Below are positions 7,288 through 15,269 of a stretch of DNA of 43,563 bases, piece by piece. Location: assembly GCA_013215285.1 (NCBI GenBank), contig JABSRD010000004.1, forward strand, positions 1 through 43,563. The letters run 5' to 3'. Origin of the DNA: Candidatus Nitrosopumilus sp. (GTDB lineage Archaea > Thermoproteota > Nitrososphaeria > Nitrososphaerales > Nitrosopumilaceae). Position 1 is the stretch's first letter, and each line of letters starts with the position of its first letter. The notes beneath the pieces are model-generated. The model searched no databases. It saw only the letters and a list, made by a program, of their open reading frames with translations, and was not told where the DNA came from. Position numbers and translations under genes: made by a program.

Positions 7288-7398
7288 ATGGATGTATCAT
7301 TGGCATCATATGCAAGAAAGTCAGCAAATATATCTAATTTGTTCAGACACGCACTTGCAGAACTGAAAAAGGAAATGTCTAAAAAACAGCTTGATTAA
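7288..7398 (+). CDS. Possible 36-aa protein, perhaps a C-terminal fragment
   Basis: Encodes MDVSLASYARKSANISNLFR then HALAELKKEMSKKQLD. The frame is open without a start codon back to 7225 (NIPVLVINGKITHITCS), so it may be the tail of a lost gene. Composition is protein-like and helical. It lies in the gap between the FBA gene and the recombinase. Confidence 0.3.
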   Translation: MDVSLASYARKSANISNLFRHALAELKKEMSKKQLD

Positions 7399-7621
7399 AT
7401 GATTAGAAAAAAGTACAGGAATAAAATTAAAATTCATATTGTATTGTACTTGCAGTTTTAAATTAAAACCACTCAAATACTAGACTAGAATGAATGTTAC
7501 ATGGATTAATTTTAAGATTGAAAATTAATTTGATTAATTGTAAATTTAACTTGAAATTAAAAATGATATGAATAAATTCATAGATCTCTTTTTATTAATC
7601 TATTTCAAAAATTTGAACATA

Positions 7622-9343
7622 TCAGTTTTGCACTTTTCCCTCGTAGATTCTTTTTAATTTAGAGTGACATGCACGACATGATTCCTCACTGTGAATAGTA
7701 CTACAATCAACACAACAAAATTCTAAAGATTTTTCCCCTGACTTTAGTTTTTTGATTTCTTCTTTTAGATAATTAATTGTCTTTGACTGTTCTTCAGAAT
7801 TTTCCAAAATCTTATCCAGTGTTTTTTTCTGGGATTCTACTAGTATGTTGTTTCGGGTACGTGTGACAAACTCTGCTCGTTCTTGCTTTAGTGTATTGTC
7901 TAATTCCTGCATCTTTTGGTTTAATTCTGCTCGTAACTCGTCTGCATCATCTGTTCCATTAACTACACTTGTGAATTTTGTGAATATGTTGAGTCTCTTT
8001 GATGCCTTGGAGTATTCTTTGCGTAGAGTTTCAGGGTGGTATAGTTTTGCCTGCTTTTCATAACTGTCTTTGGGCTTGTGGCCAATCACATGATCTGCAA
8101 CATCCATTCGGCATCCAGAATCAATTAGAGTGGATTTTAACAAATCCCTCACCTCATGTGCTTCTATTTTGTTTTGTTTTTTACTAATTTTTTTCTGCAC
8201 TCCTGCTCTTTCAGCTAATGTTGAAAATCTATGAGATATCCAAGGAGTTGTAATCGGACGTCCATAATGATTCAAAAATAATGGTTCATCAACTTGGTGT
8301 TTTCCATGACGTTTGATTTTGTAATCCAGATATTGTTGAATACTATGAATTGCATCTCGTTCTAATAACGTGGTGTATTGAAAACCCGTCTTTATTCTGA
8401 CTTGGGTTATCGGTATAGGGTATTTATCAAGATCCCATGCATTGTAATCAGTTGTTCCAAAATATTTTGAAATTTGTCTGAATCCATCAAAATTGAATCT
8501 GTCTGCAAAAGTAGATGAATCATAACCTCCGTGAAATTTACACATGAAAATTGCTTTTTCCATAAGTGAAGGTCTTCCAACAGTCAAAATACACATGAAT
8601 TCATCTAAAGTTAATCCGGTTTCTTTTTGAAGTTCTTGAACATCATACTTATTTTTTGGGTCATATTTCATATCTAATGGATTCTCATTTTTTGAATAAT
8701 ATGATGAAATTGCAGAGAATTTAGAGTTCATATATGAAACACTAGATCCCTCATGAATAGGGTCGTTCAGATATTGCCTTATAATTCGTATTATGTCTTT
8801 TTTAACTGATGATGAACATTCTAACAATTCCAAAGTTTCTTCTATATTTGAAAAAGACATAGTTTGTTCAGTGTTTCTAAAAGTATCTTCAGAAATTTGA
8901 ATTTGTTTTTTAATTTTAAAAGTTTGTCCTACAAGCCATTTGTTAAATTTTGTCAGCATTGTTAGATAATAATATTTTGTAGTTTTTTTTGCCACAAAAT
9001 TTTCTTTGATATTTTTGTATTTTGAATCACGTAATTGAGATTGCCAAAACTGAATGCTTTGTAATTTTGTTAATTCATTTTCCATATCCTTATAATGTAA
9101 TTTTTTTGAAAGAATCTTTGCATCCACTCCTGCTTTTATTGCAACAGTATGATATCTGTAAAAGATATCTGCCGAACAAGTATGCTGAATTTTTTCTTTG
9201 TTTTTATTCAATAATTCTTGAACACTAAAGGTATGATCTATTTTTGAAAAATCTGATAGTATTTTTTGGGTCATTGAATTACATTTGACTTTTTTAATTA
9301 AATCCTCTGAATAAACATTAATCACCTCATAAGATGTTTTCAT
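7622..9343 (-). CDS. Tyrosine recombinase/integrase with C-terminal coiled coil and zinc motif
   Basis: 573 residues. About 100-235 looks like the helical core-binding region. The catalytic domain shows a likely Arg at 282 (STFADRF), Lys 318 (RIKTGF), HEVR (His396, Arg399), GHKP (His422) and a Tyr nucleophile, most likely Y435 (KLYHPE) or Y444. From about 465 to 540 there is a long heptad-rich coiled coil. The tail carries CCVDC and CRACH, probably a zinc knuckle. Phage-integrase family enzymes cut and rejoin DNA at att sites. It borders the decayed accessory region at 1-7.6 kb, consistent with an integrated element, but I could not find att repeats. The tail is unusual for integrases. Confidence 0.8.
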   Translation of the reverse strand: MKTSYEVINVYSEDLIKKVKCNSMTQKILSDFSKIDHTFSVQELLNKNKEKIQHTCSADIFYRYHTVAIKAGVDAKILSKKLHYKDMENELTKLQSIQFWQSQLRDSKYKNIKENFVAKKTTKYYYLTMLTKFNKWLVGQTFKIKKQIQISEDTFRNTEQTMSFSNIEETLELLECSSSVKKDIIRIIRQYLNDPIHEGSSVSYMNSKFSAISSYYSKNENPLDMKYDPKNKYDVQELQKETGLTLDEFMCILTVGRPSLMEKAIFMCKFHGGYDSSTFADRFNFDGFRQISKYFGTTDYNAWDLDKYPIPITQVRIKTGFQYTTLLERDAIHSIQQYLDYKIKRHGKHQVDEPLFLNHYGRPITTPWISHRFSTLAERAGVQKKISKKQNKIEAHEVRDLLKSTLIDSGCRMDVADHVIGHKPKDSYEKQAKLYHPETLRKEYSKASKRLNIFTKFTSVVNGTDDADELRAELNQKMQELDNTLKQERAEFVTRTRNNILVESQKKTLDKILENSEEQSKTINYLKEEIKKLKSGEKSLEFCCVDCSTIHSEESCRACHSKLKRIYEGKVQN

Positions 9344-9402
9344 ACTCTCAGTGTAATCCCACAGTTTAAAAATAATTGGAAATCCTTAGGTTAAAAGATA
9401 AT

Positions 9403-9816
9403 CTAAGCTGGCGTAAATCCCTGATATCCACTTGTTTGTTGAGCTTTATCATCAAAGATTGGCTCAAACAAGGAAATTAAATAATCGTCAGGATCTAAAA
9501 TTACTGCATTTTTTCCTGCATCTTTTTCTACGATATCACGATGAATTGTAACACCTTTTGCTCTTAATTCCTCTACTGCAGATTTTACATCACCAACAAG
9601 AAATCCAATTGTAATTCCATTTTCAATAGAACTACCGATATGTTGTGCAGTTAATGATGCGGGATGTAAACTCAATAAAGCTCCAGACGTACCCAAATCA
9701 ACCCAAAATCTTCTTTGGTTTTTGATTTGAAGGCCTATGATTTCATGATAGAATTCTATGGATTTGTCTATGTCTTTAACAGCCAAAATCACATTTCCAA
9801 CTTTTTTAACGTTCAC
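9403..9816 (-). CDS. VOC (glyoxalase/bleomycin-resistance) superfamily protein
   Basis: 137 residues with the beta-alpha-beta-beta-beta repeat: KKVGNVILAVKDIDKSIEFY opens module 1, VEELRAKGVTIHRD starts module 2 and DPDDYLISLFEP ends it. The family binds a divalent metal and includes glyoxalase I, epimerases and dioxygenases. The usual first-strand His is Asn here (GNVIL), while the final Glu (FEP) is present, so metal binding may be altered. The substrate cannot be assigned. It lies just upstream of the recombinase on the same strand. Confidence 0.8.
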   Translation of the reverse strand: MNVKKVGNVILAVKDIDKSIEFYHEIIGLQIKNQRRFWVDLGTSGALLSLHPASLTAQHIGSSIENGITIGFLVGDVKSAVEELRAKGVTIHRDIVEKDAGKNAVILDPDDYLISLFEPIFDDKAQQTSGYQGFTPA

Positions 9817-9850
9817 AAAAGTTGTACCTGGAAGTTCTTTAAATTAATTG

Positions 9851-10069
9851 TTATTCAACTACAATCATGGTTTCAGTCCTTTCGACCCCCGAGATTTTTT
9901 GAATACTAGTTGCAACATCTTTAATCTGAGATAATTCTTTCACATCAATTATTGCAACTGCATCAAACTGTCCACTAGTTGGAAATGAATCTGATACTAG
10001 TGATACTTTACGTAGTCTTGCAGCAATAAGTTTTTTTGGAGATTTAACTAAGATAATTGCTCTTACCAA
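9851..10069 (-). CDS. Stand-alone Lrp/AsnC ligand-binding (RAM) domain protein, copy 2
   Basis: 72 residues forming only the RAM effector domain: VRAIILVKSPKK, then SGQFDAVAIIDVKE, helix, and ISGVERTETMIVVE. There is no DNA-binding helix-turn-helix. Such proteins dimerise or octamerise and bind amino acids, possibly mixing with full-length Lrp-type regulators. The start overlaps the end of the upstream RAM gene by 7 bp, so the pair is translationally coupled. Confidence 0.8.
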   Translation of the reverse strand: MVRAIILVKSPKKLIAARLRKVSLVSDSFPTSGQFDAVAIIDVKELSQIKDVATSIQKISGVERTETMIVVE

Positions 10070-10302
10070 CCCATATTCGCCTCTACTTCAATTAATGTTT
10101 CAGTAGTAACAATATCTTTAATTTTTTTAAAATCAATTACCATGCTATTGATTTCATCCATAGTACCCCTCAATATTGTACTAATATCTGCCCTACCTGT
10201 AACAATCATTACCTGTTTTACGATTTTACGTTTTTTCTTTAATATTTCAACTACGGTATCAACCTTATCGGGTTTTACAGTAATCAAACATAATGCACGC
10301 AT
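10063..10302 (-). CDS. Stand-alone Lrp/AsnC ligand-binding (RAM) domain protein, copy 1
   Basis: 79 residues with a beta-alpha-beta-beta-alpha-beta pattern: RALCLITVKPDKVDTVVEIL, VKQVMIVTGRADISTILRG, IVTTETLIEVE. No helix-turn-helix. It is the first gene of a two-gene overlapping pair with the next RAM protein; the two share fold but little sequence, so a hetero-oligomer is possible. In this copy the ligand loop is TGRADIS rather than SGQFDAV. Confidence 0.8.
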   Translation of the reverse strand: MRALCLITVKPDKVDTVVEILKKKRKIVKQVMIVTGRADISTILRGTMDEINSMVIDFKKIKDIVTTETLIEVEANMGW

Positions 10303-10336
10303 GAATAGTGTATATCACCGGATTTGATAAAGATTC

Positions 10337-10594
10337 CTAGTCTGATGCTTCTTGAGATTTTGCTTCTTCAAGATATGCTCTACGTTCTTCATTAATTTTT
10401 TCTTGATCAACTACAAGATCATCCTCAACGATGACTATACCACCATCACCATAAGAGTTCTCATTTGTGTTTTTACTCTTTGATTTACTTTTTGTTTTAG
10501 CTTTTTTAGTAGTTATTTTCTTTGTAACTTTTTTTGTGACAGTGGGTTTTTTTGCAATTGTCTTTTTTATCTTTACTGTTTTTTTCTCAACCAT
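10337..10594 (-). CDS. Lysine-rich basic protein with acidic C-terminus
   Basis: 85 residues. The first 42 are almost entirely Lys, Thr, Ser and Val (KKTVKIKKTIAKKPTVTKKV), like the tails of histone H1 or other nucleic-acid-binding proteins. The rest is acidic (VIVEDDLVVDQEKINEERR). It may bind DNA or RNA non-specifically. No folded domain is evident. A multi-repeat Lys tract can change length easily, so the homologue length may vary. Confidence 0.6.
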   Translation of the reverse strand: MVEKKTVKIKKTIAKKPTVTKKVTKKITTKKAKTKSKSKSKNTNENSYGDGGIVIVEDDLVVDQEKINEERRAYLEEAKSQEASD

Positions 10595-10717
10595 TATTAT
10601 CGAAAAATAACAGTATGGGTAGTTTTTAAAGATTATGCATAATGGGTTATTTTAGAAATTTAATTTGAGATCGTTTAAAAAATATTTTTATTCAATTATT
10701 TTTTAGATCTTCAATAA

Positions 10718-10870
10718 TTATTTTGATTTACTTTCTAATTTTCCTTTAATGAATGCAAGATCATAGGTTCTAAGTAATACTTCTTCCCCATCTTCTGGAT
10801 GAGTTTGTAGCCGTCTTGCCATATTTTCAAGAATTTCTTTCTTGGTGGGTAGTGTTTCAGAATCGTCCAT
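10718..10870 (-). CDS. Small helical protein (50 aa)
   Basis: Fifty residues: MDDSETLPTKKEILENMARR, LQTHPEDGEEVLLRTYDLAF, then IKGKLESKSK. Charged and helical, with a good ATG. It lies downstream of tRNA-Phe on the same strand, 43 bp after its 3' end, and could share its transcript. Family not recognised. Confidence 0.6.
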   Translation of the reverse strand: MDDSETLPTKKEILENMARRLQTHPEDGEEVLLRTYDLAFIKGKLESKSK

Positions 10871-10912
10871 TATGCAAATTGTTTCCATTTAGATACCTAT
10901 GTAAGGTTACAG

Positions 10913-10986
10913 TGCCGCGGGCGGGATTTGAACGCGCGACAGCCCGGTCTTCAGCCGAGTGCTCTCCCAGGCTGAGCTACCACGGC
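10913..10986 (-). tRNA. tRNA-Phe (anticodon GAA)
   Basis: A full cloverleaf on the reverse strand. The acceptor stem GCCGTGG pairs with CCGCGGC (one G-U), with discriminator A. The anticodon stem CTCGG/CCGGG encloses loop CTGAAGA, giving anticodon GAA. The T loop is TTCAAAT. CCA is not encoded and there is no intron. In the T stem GCGCG/CCCGC, position 52-62 is a C-C mismatch. Confidence 0.93.
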
Positions 10987-11165
10987 ACTTAGCAAAATGC
11001 ATTCAGTTGAGGAATTAAAGTTTATCATTAATTATAGATCAGTTCTCAAATAATTCAAAAGTATCTTTTAAAATTGAAATAACCAGAATTTGAATTGATT
11101 TATCATTTTTTAGATTTAAAACACAGTAATTTACAATATCTGTAAAGATCTTAATGTTACTATTT

Positions 11166-11702
11166 TCAAGGTTTCCAAAGGATGTCTGGATTATTTTTTC
11201 GTTTATTGATTAAACGACCCATGACAAAAAATAGATCAGATAGTCTATTAAGATATTTGATACAGTTTGCATTAATTTCATCTTTTTCACTTAACTTAAC
11301 CACCAAGGTTTCTGCCCTTCTTACCACAGTTCTAACATAATGTAGTTGCGCTGCAGATATGTCCCCTCCAGGTAAAATGAAGTTTGTCAAAGGTGGTAGT
11401 TCTGATTCAAATTGGTCAATATATTGTTCTAATTTTTCAATTTTATCTAAAGATACTCTATTTTTCATATCATTGAGATTTGAATTTGAAAGATCTGCCC
11501 CAACTAAAAATAAGTCATTTTGAATTTCTGTTAAAATTTTGACAATGTCATCATCTAATGAATTAGCTAAAACAATACCCAGTGCAGCATTTGCTTCATC
11601 TACTGTACCATATGAAATAATCCGCGGATGTGATTTTGATATTCTTAGATTACCTTGGAGCCCAGTATTTCCATCATCTCCAGTTTTTGTGTAAATCTTC
11701 AT
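11166..11702 (-). CDS. PduO-type ATP:cob(I)alamin adenosyltransferase
   Basis: 178 residues, full family length. It has the N-terminal ATP-binding motif YTKTGDDGNTGL, a DEANAALG helix, the catalytic RTVVRRAE segment and NCIKYLNRLSDLFFVMGRL at the C-terminus. It transfers the adenosyl group of ATP to cob(I)alamin or cobinamide in the cytosol, making coenzyme B12. It fits with the cobalt-uptake locus near 34-35 kb, and ammonia-oxidising archaea are known B12 producers. Monocistronic, with its ATG clear. Confidence 0.92.
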   Translation of the reverse strand: MKIYTKTGDDGNTGLQGNLRISKSHPRIISYGTVDEANAALGIVLANSLDDDIVKILTEIQNDLFLVGADLSNSNLNDMKNRVSLDKIEKLEQYIDQFESELPPLTNFILPGGDISAAQLHYVRTVVRRAETLVVKLSEKDEINANCIKYLNRLSDLFFVMGRLINKRKNNPDILWKP

Positions 11703-11797
11703 AGACTGTACATACTAGAATTTACTATTATGTTGTTCGAAATATGAATAATATGAAAAGTCATTAATGAGATACATATTTTGTTTTATGATTAGAA

Positions 11798-12331
11798 ATG
11801 TTAGATTTTTTTAAAACTGCTGCAAATCTTAAAAAAATACCCAGACAAGGATGGATAGATAAATTATCTCTAAATCACCCTGAATCGGTTGCAGATCATT
11901 CCTATTCAATGGCCGTGATGAGTATGGTGATATCAGATTTAGGAAATTATGATTCTGAAAAAATTCTCAAAATGGTGTTATTACATGATTTATCTGAATC
12001 ACGTATTGGAGATTACACTCCTGAACAGATTAGTAAAGAAGAAAAAAATAAACTTGAAAATGATGCATTTAATGAAATAATAAAAAAATTACCCGATTCA
12101 ATACAATCACAATATCTAAAAATTTGGCAAGAATATCAAGAAAATAAATCTCCAGAATCAAACATCGTGCATCAGATTGACAAGTTAGAGATGGTCCTTC
12201 AGGCTAAAATATATCAAAAAGAGGGTCAATCTAAAGAAAAACTAGAATCATTTTTTGAATCAACAAAAAGAGAAATCACAGACACTAAATTAAAAGAATT
12301 ATTTATAAAAATTATGGATAATAATCAATGA
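11798..12331 (+). CDS. HD-domain nucleotidase, HDDC2/YfbR-like
   Basis: 177 residues with the metal-dependent phosphohydrolase motifs H..HD..D: VADHSYSMAVMSM, LLHDLSESRIGDYTP and QIDKLEMVLQA. Members hydrolyse deoxynucleoside 5'-monophosphates. The opening FFKTAANLKKIPRQGW is characteristic of the family. The gene overlaps the next by 4 bp (ATGA). A weak TATA-like ACATATTTT lies about 25 bp before the ATG. Confidence 0.88.
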   Translation: MLDFFKTAANLKKIPRQGWIDKLSLNHPESVADHSYSMAVMSMVISDLGNYDSEKILKMVLLHDLSESRIGDYTPEQISKEEKNKLENDAFNEIIKKLPDSIQSQYLKIWQEYQENKSPESNIVHQIDKLEMVLQAKIYQKEGQSKEKLESFFESTKREITDTKLKELFIKIMDNNQ

Positions 12332-12558
12332 ACATGTCTGAAAAAAGTAAAGATGAATTAATTGAAGCACAGAAAGAAGTTATTGGAATTTTATTTGAAG
12401 TGGTTAAAAGATTACAAGAAAATAATAATCTAGATGAAGAGTATTTTGAGATAATTACAAAGGATAGTAAAAATGAAACACGTCTCCAAGAAATCTCTAA
12501 TGAAAGAGAAGAGAATGCAAAAATTGTTGGGAGATTATTGGAGAAACTAGAAATTTAA
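12328..12558 (+). CDS. Small helical protein coupled to the HD nucleotidase
   Basis: 76 residues, almost wholly helical and acidic (DELIEAQKEVIGILFEVVKR, NEREENAKIVGRLLEKLEI). The start overlaps the HD-domain stop (ATGA), implying coupled translation. It may be a binding partner. No family recognised. An ATG two codons downstream is an alternative start. It converges with the next gene with a 4-bp overlap. Confidence 0.6.
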   Translation: MNMSEKSKDELIEAQKEVIGILFEVVKRLQENNNLDEEYFEIITKDSKNETRLQEISNEREENAKIVGRLLEKLEI

Positions 12559-12854
12559 TCACTGCAGCCACAATCATCATCAGGAATTATTTTCAGATGA
12601 AGTGTTTGTTGATATTTATCCTGAATATAACTTGAAATATTTACTAGTCTAATTCTAGATTCTTTTTTTGTCCAACTTCCTTCATTTTCAAACCAAAACT
12701 CAATTTCATCAATATCGTATCGTTCACCATTTTCAACAAGGGTTTTGAAAATTAGCTTTATTTCATCAATTTCTGATTCTGAAAATTTTGCCTTATTCTC
12801 AATCATAGTAGTAATTTCATTTAGTTTAATGATCACATTGTTTGTTAGAGGCAT
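12555..12854 (-). CDS. Conserved-looking small acidic protein
   Basis: 99 residues, acidic and mainly helical, with DIDEIEFWFENEGSWTKKES in the middle and a C-terminal DDDCGCSD that could bind a metal or accept a disulfide. Own promoter; convergent with the preceding pair. Not a family I can name. Confidence 0.6.
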   Translation of the reverse strand: MPLTNNVIIKLNEITTMIENKAKFSESEIDEIKLIFKTLVENGERYDIDEIEFWFENEGSWTKKESRIRLVNISSYIQDKYQQTLHLKIIPDDDCGCSD

Positions 12855-12902
12855 AAACTCCTAAAATCAAATATTCTATAACAATCTTTTGAGGCAATAT
12901 TG

Positions 12903-12912
12903 TTTTTATAAC
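12903..12912 (+). promoter_or_regulatory. TATA box of the 115-aa protein gene
   Basis: TTTTTATAAC is centred about 26 bp before the ATG at 12933, the leaderless spacing. Confidence 0.5.
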
Positions 12913-12932
12913 AACTCAATGTTTTGTGAAAT

Positions 12933-13280
12933 ATGCAGTATTTTCAGGCGTTGAAATTAGGTCAAAAAAGGGTTGCAAAATCTAGAGAATACCTCAATAA
13001 ATTAACTGATGGTAAAGCCATGCCAGCATTAGCTCTAAGAGGAGATAAAGAAAATGTATGGGAAGTAGTAGGTGAAGAAAACCTATATGCATTTGTTAAT
13101 GAATCTGCAGGATTTGTGTTAACTGATAACAGTGGATACATTCTTGCAATTGTTGATAGTCAAGGTTATTCAAAATCGATTGTCCAAGGAGTAACAAATG
13201 AACAAAAAGAAAATTTAGAGAAATCCTTTATGGCTGATAATATCCAAAAATTTGAAGGTAAAGTAATTCTTCCAGTATAA
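12933..13280 (+). CDS. Hypothetical soluble protein (115 aa)
   Basis: 115 residues: a basic helical start (MQYFQALKLGQKRVAKSREY), then a beta-rich region (NVWEVVGEENLYAFVNESAG, YILAIVDSQGYSKSIVQG) and a last strand FEGKVILPV. It looks like a compact single-domain protein without membrane segments. Family not recognised. The TATA box 26 bp before the ATG supports this start. Confidence 0.6.
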   Translation: MQYFQALKLGQKRVAKSREYLNKLTDGKAMPALALRGDKENVWEVVGEENLYAFVNESAGFVLTDNSGYILAIVDSQGYSKSIVQGVTNEQKENLEKSFMADNIQKFEGKVILPV

Positions 13281-13354
13281 ATTAAAAAAATTAACAATTC
13301 TCGTTCCTAAATTTGCCCCCAAACCTTTTTGAGGGAATACCATAGGTTAACTCT

Positions 13355-14578
13355 ATGAAAAAACATTCTCAAGAAGTAGAAGTTAGTGGGCATCTTATTG
13401 ATTCAATGATCTTAACCAAAGTTTTTGATAAAATCATGAACCGTGGTGGTGAATTTGAAATTCTAGATTTGAAAGTTGGTATAAAGAAAAAAGATTCTAG
13501 TTATGTTAAATTACTTGTAACAGGAAAAGACGCAAAACATCTTCAAGAAATTACAGATGATATTCATCGAGAAGGAGTAATACCAGTTATAGAAAAACCC
13601 ATAAAATTACAAAAGGCACCAAAAGATATGGTAATGCCTGATAATTTTTACAGCACCACAAATAATGAAACATGGGTTTTGCACAATAAGAAGTGGATTA
13701 AAGTAAAAAACCAAATGATGGACAAGTGTATTGTAATAAAAGGAAATGATTTTTTTTGTGTACCAATTAGAGATATAAAAAAAGGTGATCAAATAATAGT
13801 TGATGATATTGGAGTTAAGGTAAATCCACCTCAAAGACCACGAGATGAAGCAAACATCTTTGAATTTATGGGTAGTAGTAGTTCAAGTGAAAGACCAACC
13901 CAACATATTGCAAAAAAAGTTGCACAAGATATTATTCAGACAAAGAAAGCAGGTGGTAAAATCATCATTGTGGGTGGGCCTGCAATTGTACATACTGGGG
14001 CTGCAAGTTCTGTAGCTGAATTAATTAAATCAGGATACATTGATGGTGTTTTGGCAGGTAATGCATTAGCAGTACATGACATAGAAAACGCCACTCTCGG
14101 AACATCTCTCGGAATGTATGTCAAAGATGCATCTCTTGCTAAAAGAGGGTATAGGAATCACATGGATACCATTAATGCAGTATTCAAAGTGGGTTCTATT
14201 CCAAAAATGGTAAAAGCAGGAAAGCTGAAAAGTGGTATATTTTATGAGTGTGTTAAAAAGAACATACCATTTGTTTTAGCAGGATCAATTAGAGATGATG
14301 GGCCATTACCAGATGTGATTACTGATATGACTATAGCACAAAGAGAATACAAGAAAGTTCTAAAAGATGCTAGCATGGTAATCATGATTTCAACCATGCT
14401 TCACTCCATTGCAACAGGGAATATGTTACCATCAAATGTTAAAGTTGTAGTTATAGATATCAGTCAACCAACAGTTACAAAACTAATGGATAGGGGAACG
14501 TGGCAAGCATTAGGTATTGTATCTGATGTTGGTGCATTTTTACCAATGATTATTCAACATATTAAAAAAATGAAATAA
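13355..14578 (+). CDS. Archaeal ornithine cyclodeaminase (TIGR00300, LOR/SDH type)
   Basis: 407 residues, full length. The N-terminal LOR/SDH-like domain (VSGHLIDSMILTKVFDKIMN, about 1-95) precedes a middle segment, then an NAD-binding region (GGKIIIVGGPAIVHTGAASS, LAGNALAVHDIENATLGTSL) and a C-terminal lobe with SIATGNMLPSNVKVVVIDIS. The family is related to the C-terminal half of cyanobacterial AgrE/ArgZ; an archaeal member was shown to convert ornithine to proline and ammonia. It would supply proline where the ProABC route is absent. Own transcription unit. Confidence 0.82.
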   Translation: MKKHSQEVEVSGHLIDSMILTKVFDKIMNRGGEFEILDLKVGIKKKDSSYVKLLVTGKDAKHLQEITDDIHREGVIPVIEKPIKLQKAPKDMVMPDNFYSTTNNETWVLHNKKWIKVKNQMMDKCIVIKGNDFFCVPIRDIKKGDQIIVDDIGVKVNPPQRPRDEANIFEFMGSSSSSERPTQHIAKKVAQDIIQTKKAGGKIIIVGGPAIVHTGAASSVAELIKSGYIDGVLAGNALAVHDIENATLGTSLGMYVKDASLAKRGYRNHMDTINAVFKVGSIPKMVKAGKLKSGIFYECVKKNIPFVLAGSIRDDGPLPDVITDMTIAQREYKKVLKDASMVIMISTMLHSIATGNMLPSNVKVVVIDISQPTVTKLMDRGTWQALGIVSDVGAFLPMIIQHIKKMK

Positions 14579-14929
14579 TTAAGGCATCAATCTTGGATGC
14601 ACTAAATGTAATCCATCTGAATCAAGATCAGTTGGGTGAATTTGCTCACTATGTTTTATTCCACGCATTTTAGATACTTGGATGGTTCTCTCCATGGAAT
14701 CTTCTTTTCGAACATAATAAAGTTGAATAATCCCTGAAGTAACAAACCACTCTAATGGAATATTTCCATCATCGGAATACTCTGATAATATTAAACTCGT
14801 AACACCAAAATTCTCTAATGCTTGAACCATCCCTTGTAATCCTTGTCTCATGTAAAATTTATCAGAATACTGCATTGCAAGAATATTAACAGAAAAATCA
14901 ACAGAAAAACCATATATTTTTGAAGACAT
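14579..14929 (-). CDS. KaiC-like RecA-family C-terminal fragment, N-terminally truncated
   Basis: 116 residues matching only the second half of thaumarchaeal KaiC/RadA-like ATPases: RQGLQGMVQALENFGVTSLI, PLEWFVTSGIIQLYYV, MERTIQVSKMRGIKHSEQIH and SDGLHLVHPRLMP. Walker A and the first beta-strands are absent, so it cannot bind ATP alone. The 5' end at about 14.93 kb abuts an N-terminally truncated gene on the other strand, suggesting that a deletion removed both 5' halves. It could persist as a partner protein, but I favour a pseudogene. Confidence 0.65.
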   Translation of the reverse strand: MSSKIYGFSVDFSVNILAMQYSDKFYMRQGLQGMVQALENFGVTSLILSEYSDDGNIPLEWFVTSGIIQLYYVRKEDSMERTIQVSKMRGIKHSEQIHPTDLDSDGLHLVHPRLMP

Positions 14930-15041
14930 AATATCTAAAAAAATTAAAAAAATTGAGGATAAAAATAGAGAAGAATTTTGTTTTATAATAAAAGATAACA
15001 GTGAAGTAATTTTCTTTATTAGTAATAATCAAGTTAAGAAC

Positions 15042-15269
15042 ATGCTTGCAATGTGGACAGATTCAATAGCATTTGTTACAACTCTGAAATCATTATTTAC
15101 ATTGATGTGGAAAAAATCTCGTCATATTGATGAGACAACTGTTGAATCCATGCTAGGATCAGAGATTACATTTGAGCATAGGCTAAAGGAGATAGAACAA
15201 GAAAAAATAATTTTAAAGTATATGCAAGACAATCATAAAATTTTAGAAAGCGGAATAGAGGCTAAATAA
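15042..15269 (+). CDS. TrmB-like regulator C-terminal fragment
   Basis: 75 residues from ATG 15042; the frame stays open upstream to 14856 without a start. Around the ATG it reads EEFCFIIKDNSEVIFFISNN then MLAMWTDSIAFVTTLKSLFT, which aligns with the C-terminal sensor end of the TrmB protein at 24.1-24.9 kb (KKEVLIFMRNATHQTRQTFA, WWSDSETLVDMMGSLFELSW). The helix-turn-helix half is missing. The stop overlaps the start of the response regulator (TAATG), so it may now serve as a small leader gene of that operon. Confidence 0.55.
   Translation: MLAMWTDSIAFVTTLKSLFTLMWKKSRHIDETTVESMLGSEITFEHRLKEIEQEKIILKYMQDNHKILESGIEAK

Noticed and set aside
10913..10986. tRNA-Phe as integration site of the recombinase's element
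   Set aside because: The gene is intact and I found no second partial copy of its 3' half between it and the recombinase.
11030..11175. Reverse-strand frame reading NIKIFTDIVNYCVLNLKNDK and onward after the adenosyltransferase
   Set aside because: No start codon in frame and no motif; open frames of this length are expected by chance in AT-rich DNA.
13607..14124. Long antisense open frames within the ornithine cyclodeaminase gene
   Set aside because: They lie opposite a full-length, strongly motif-supported gene and have no independent features.
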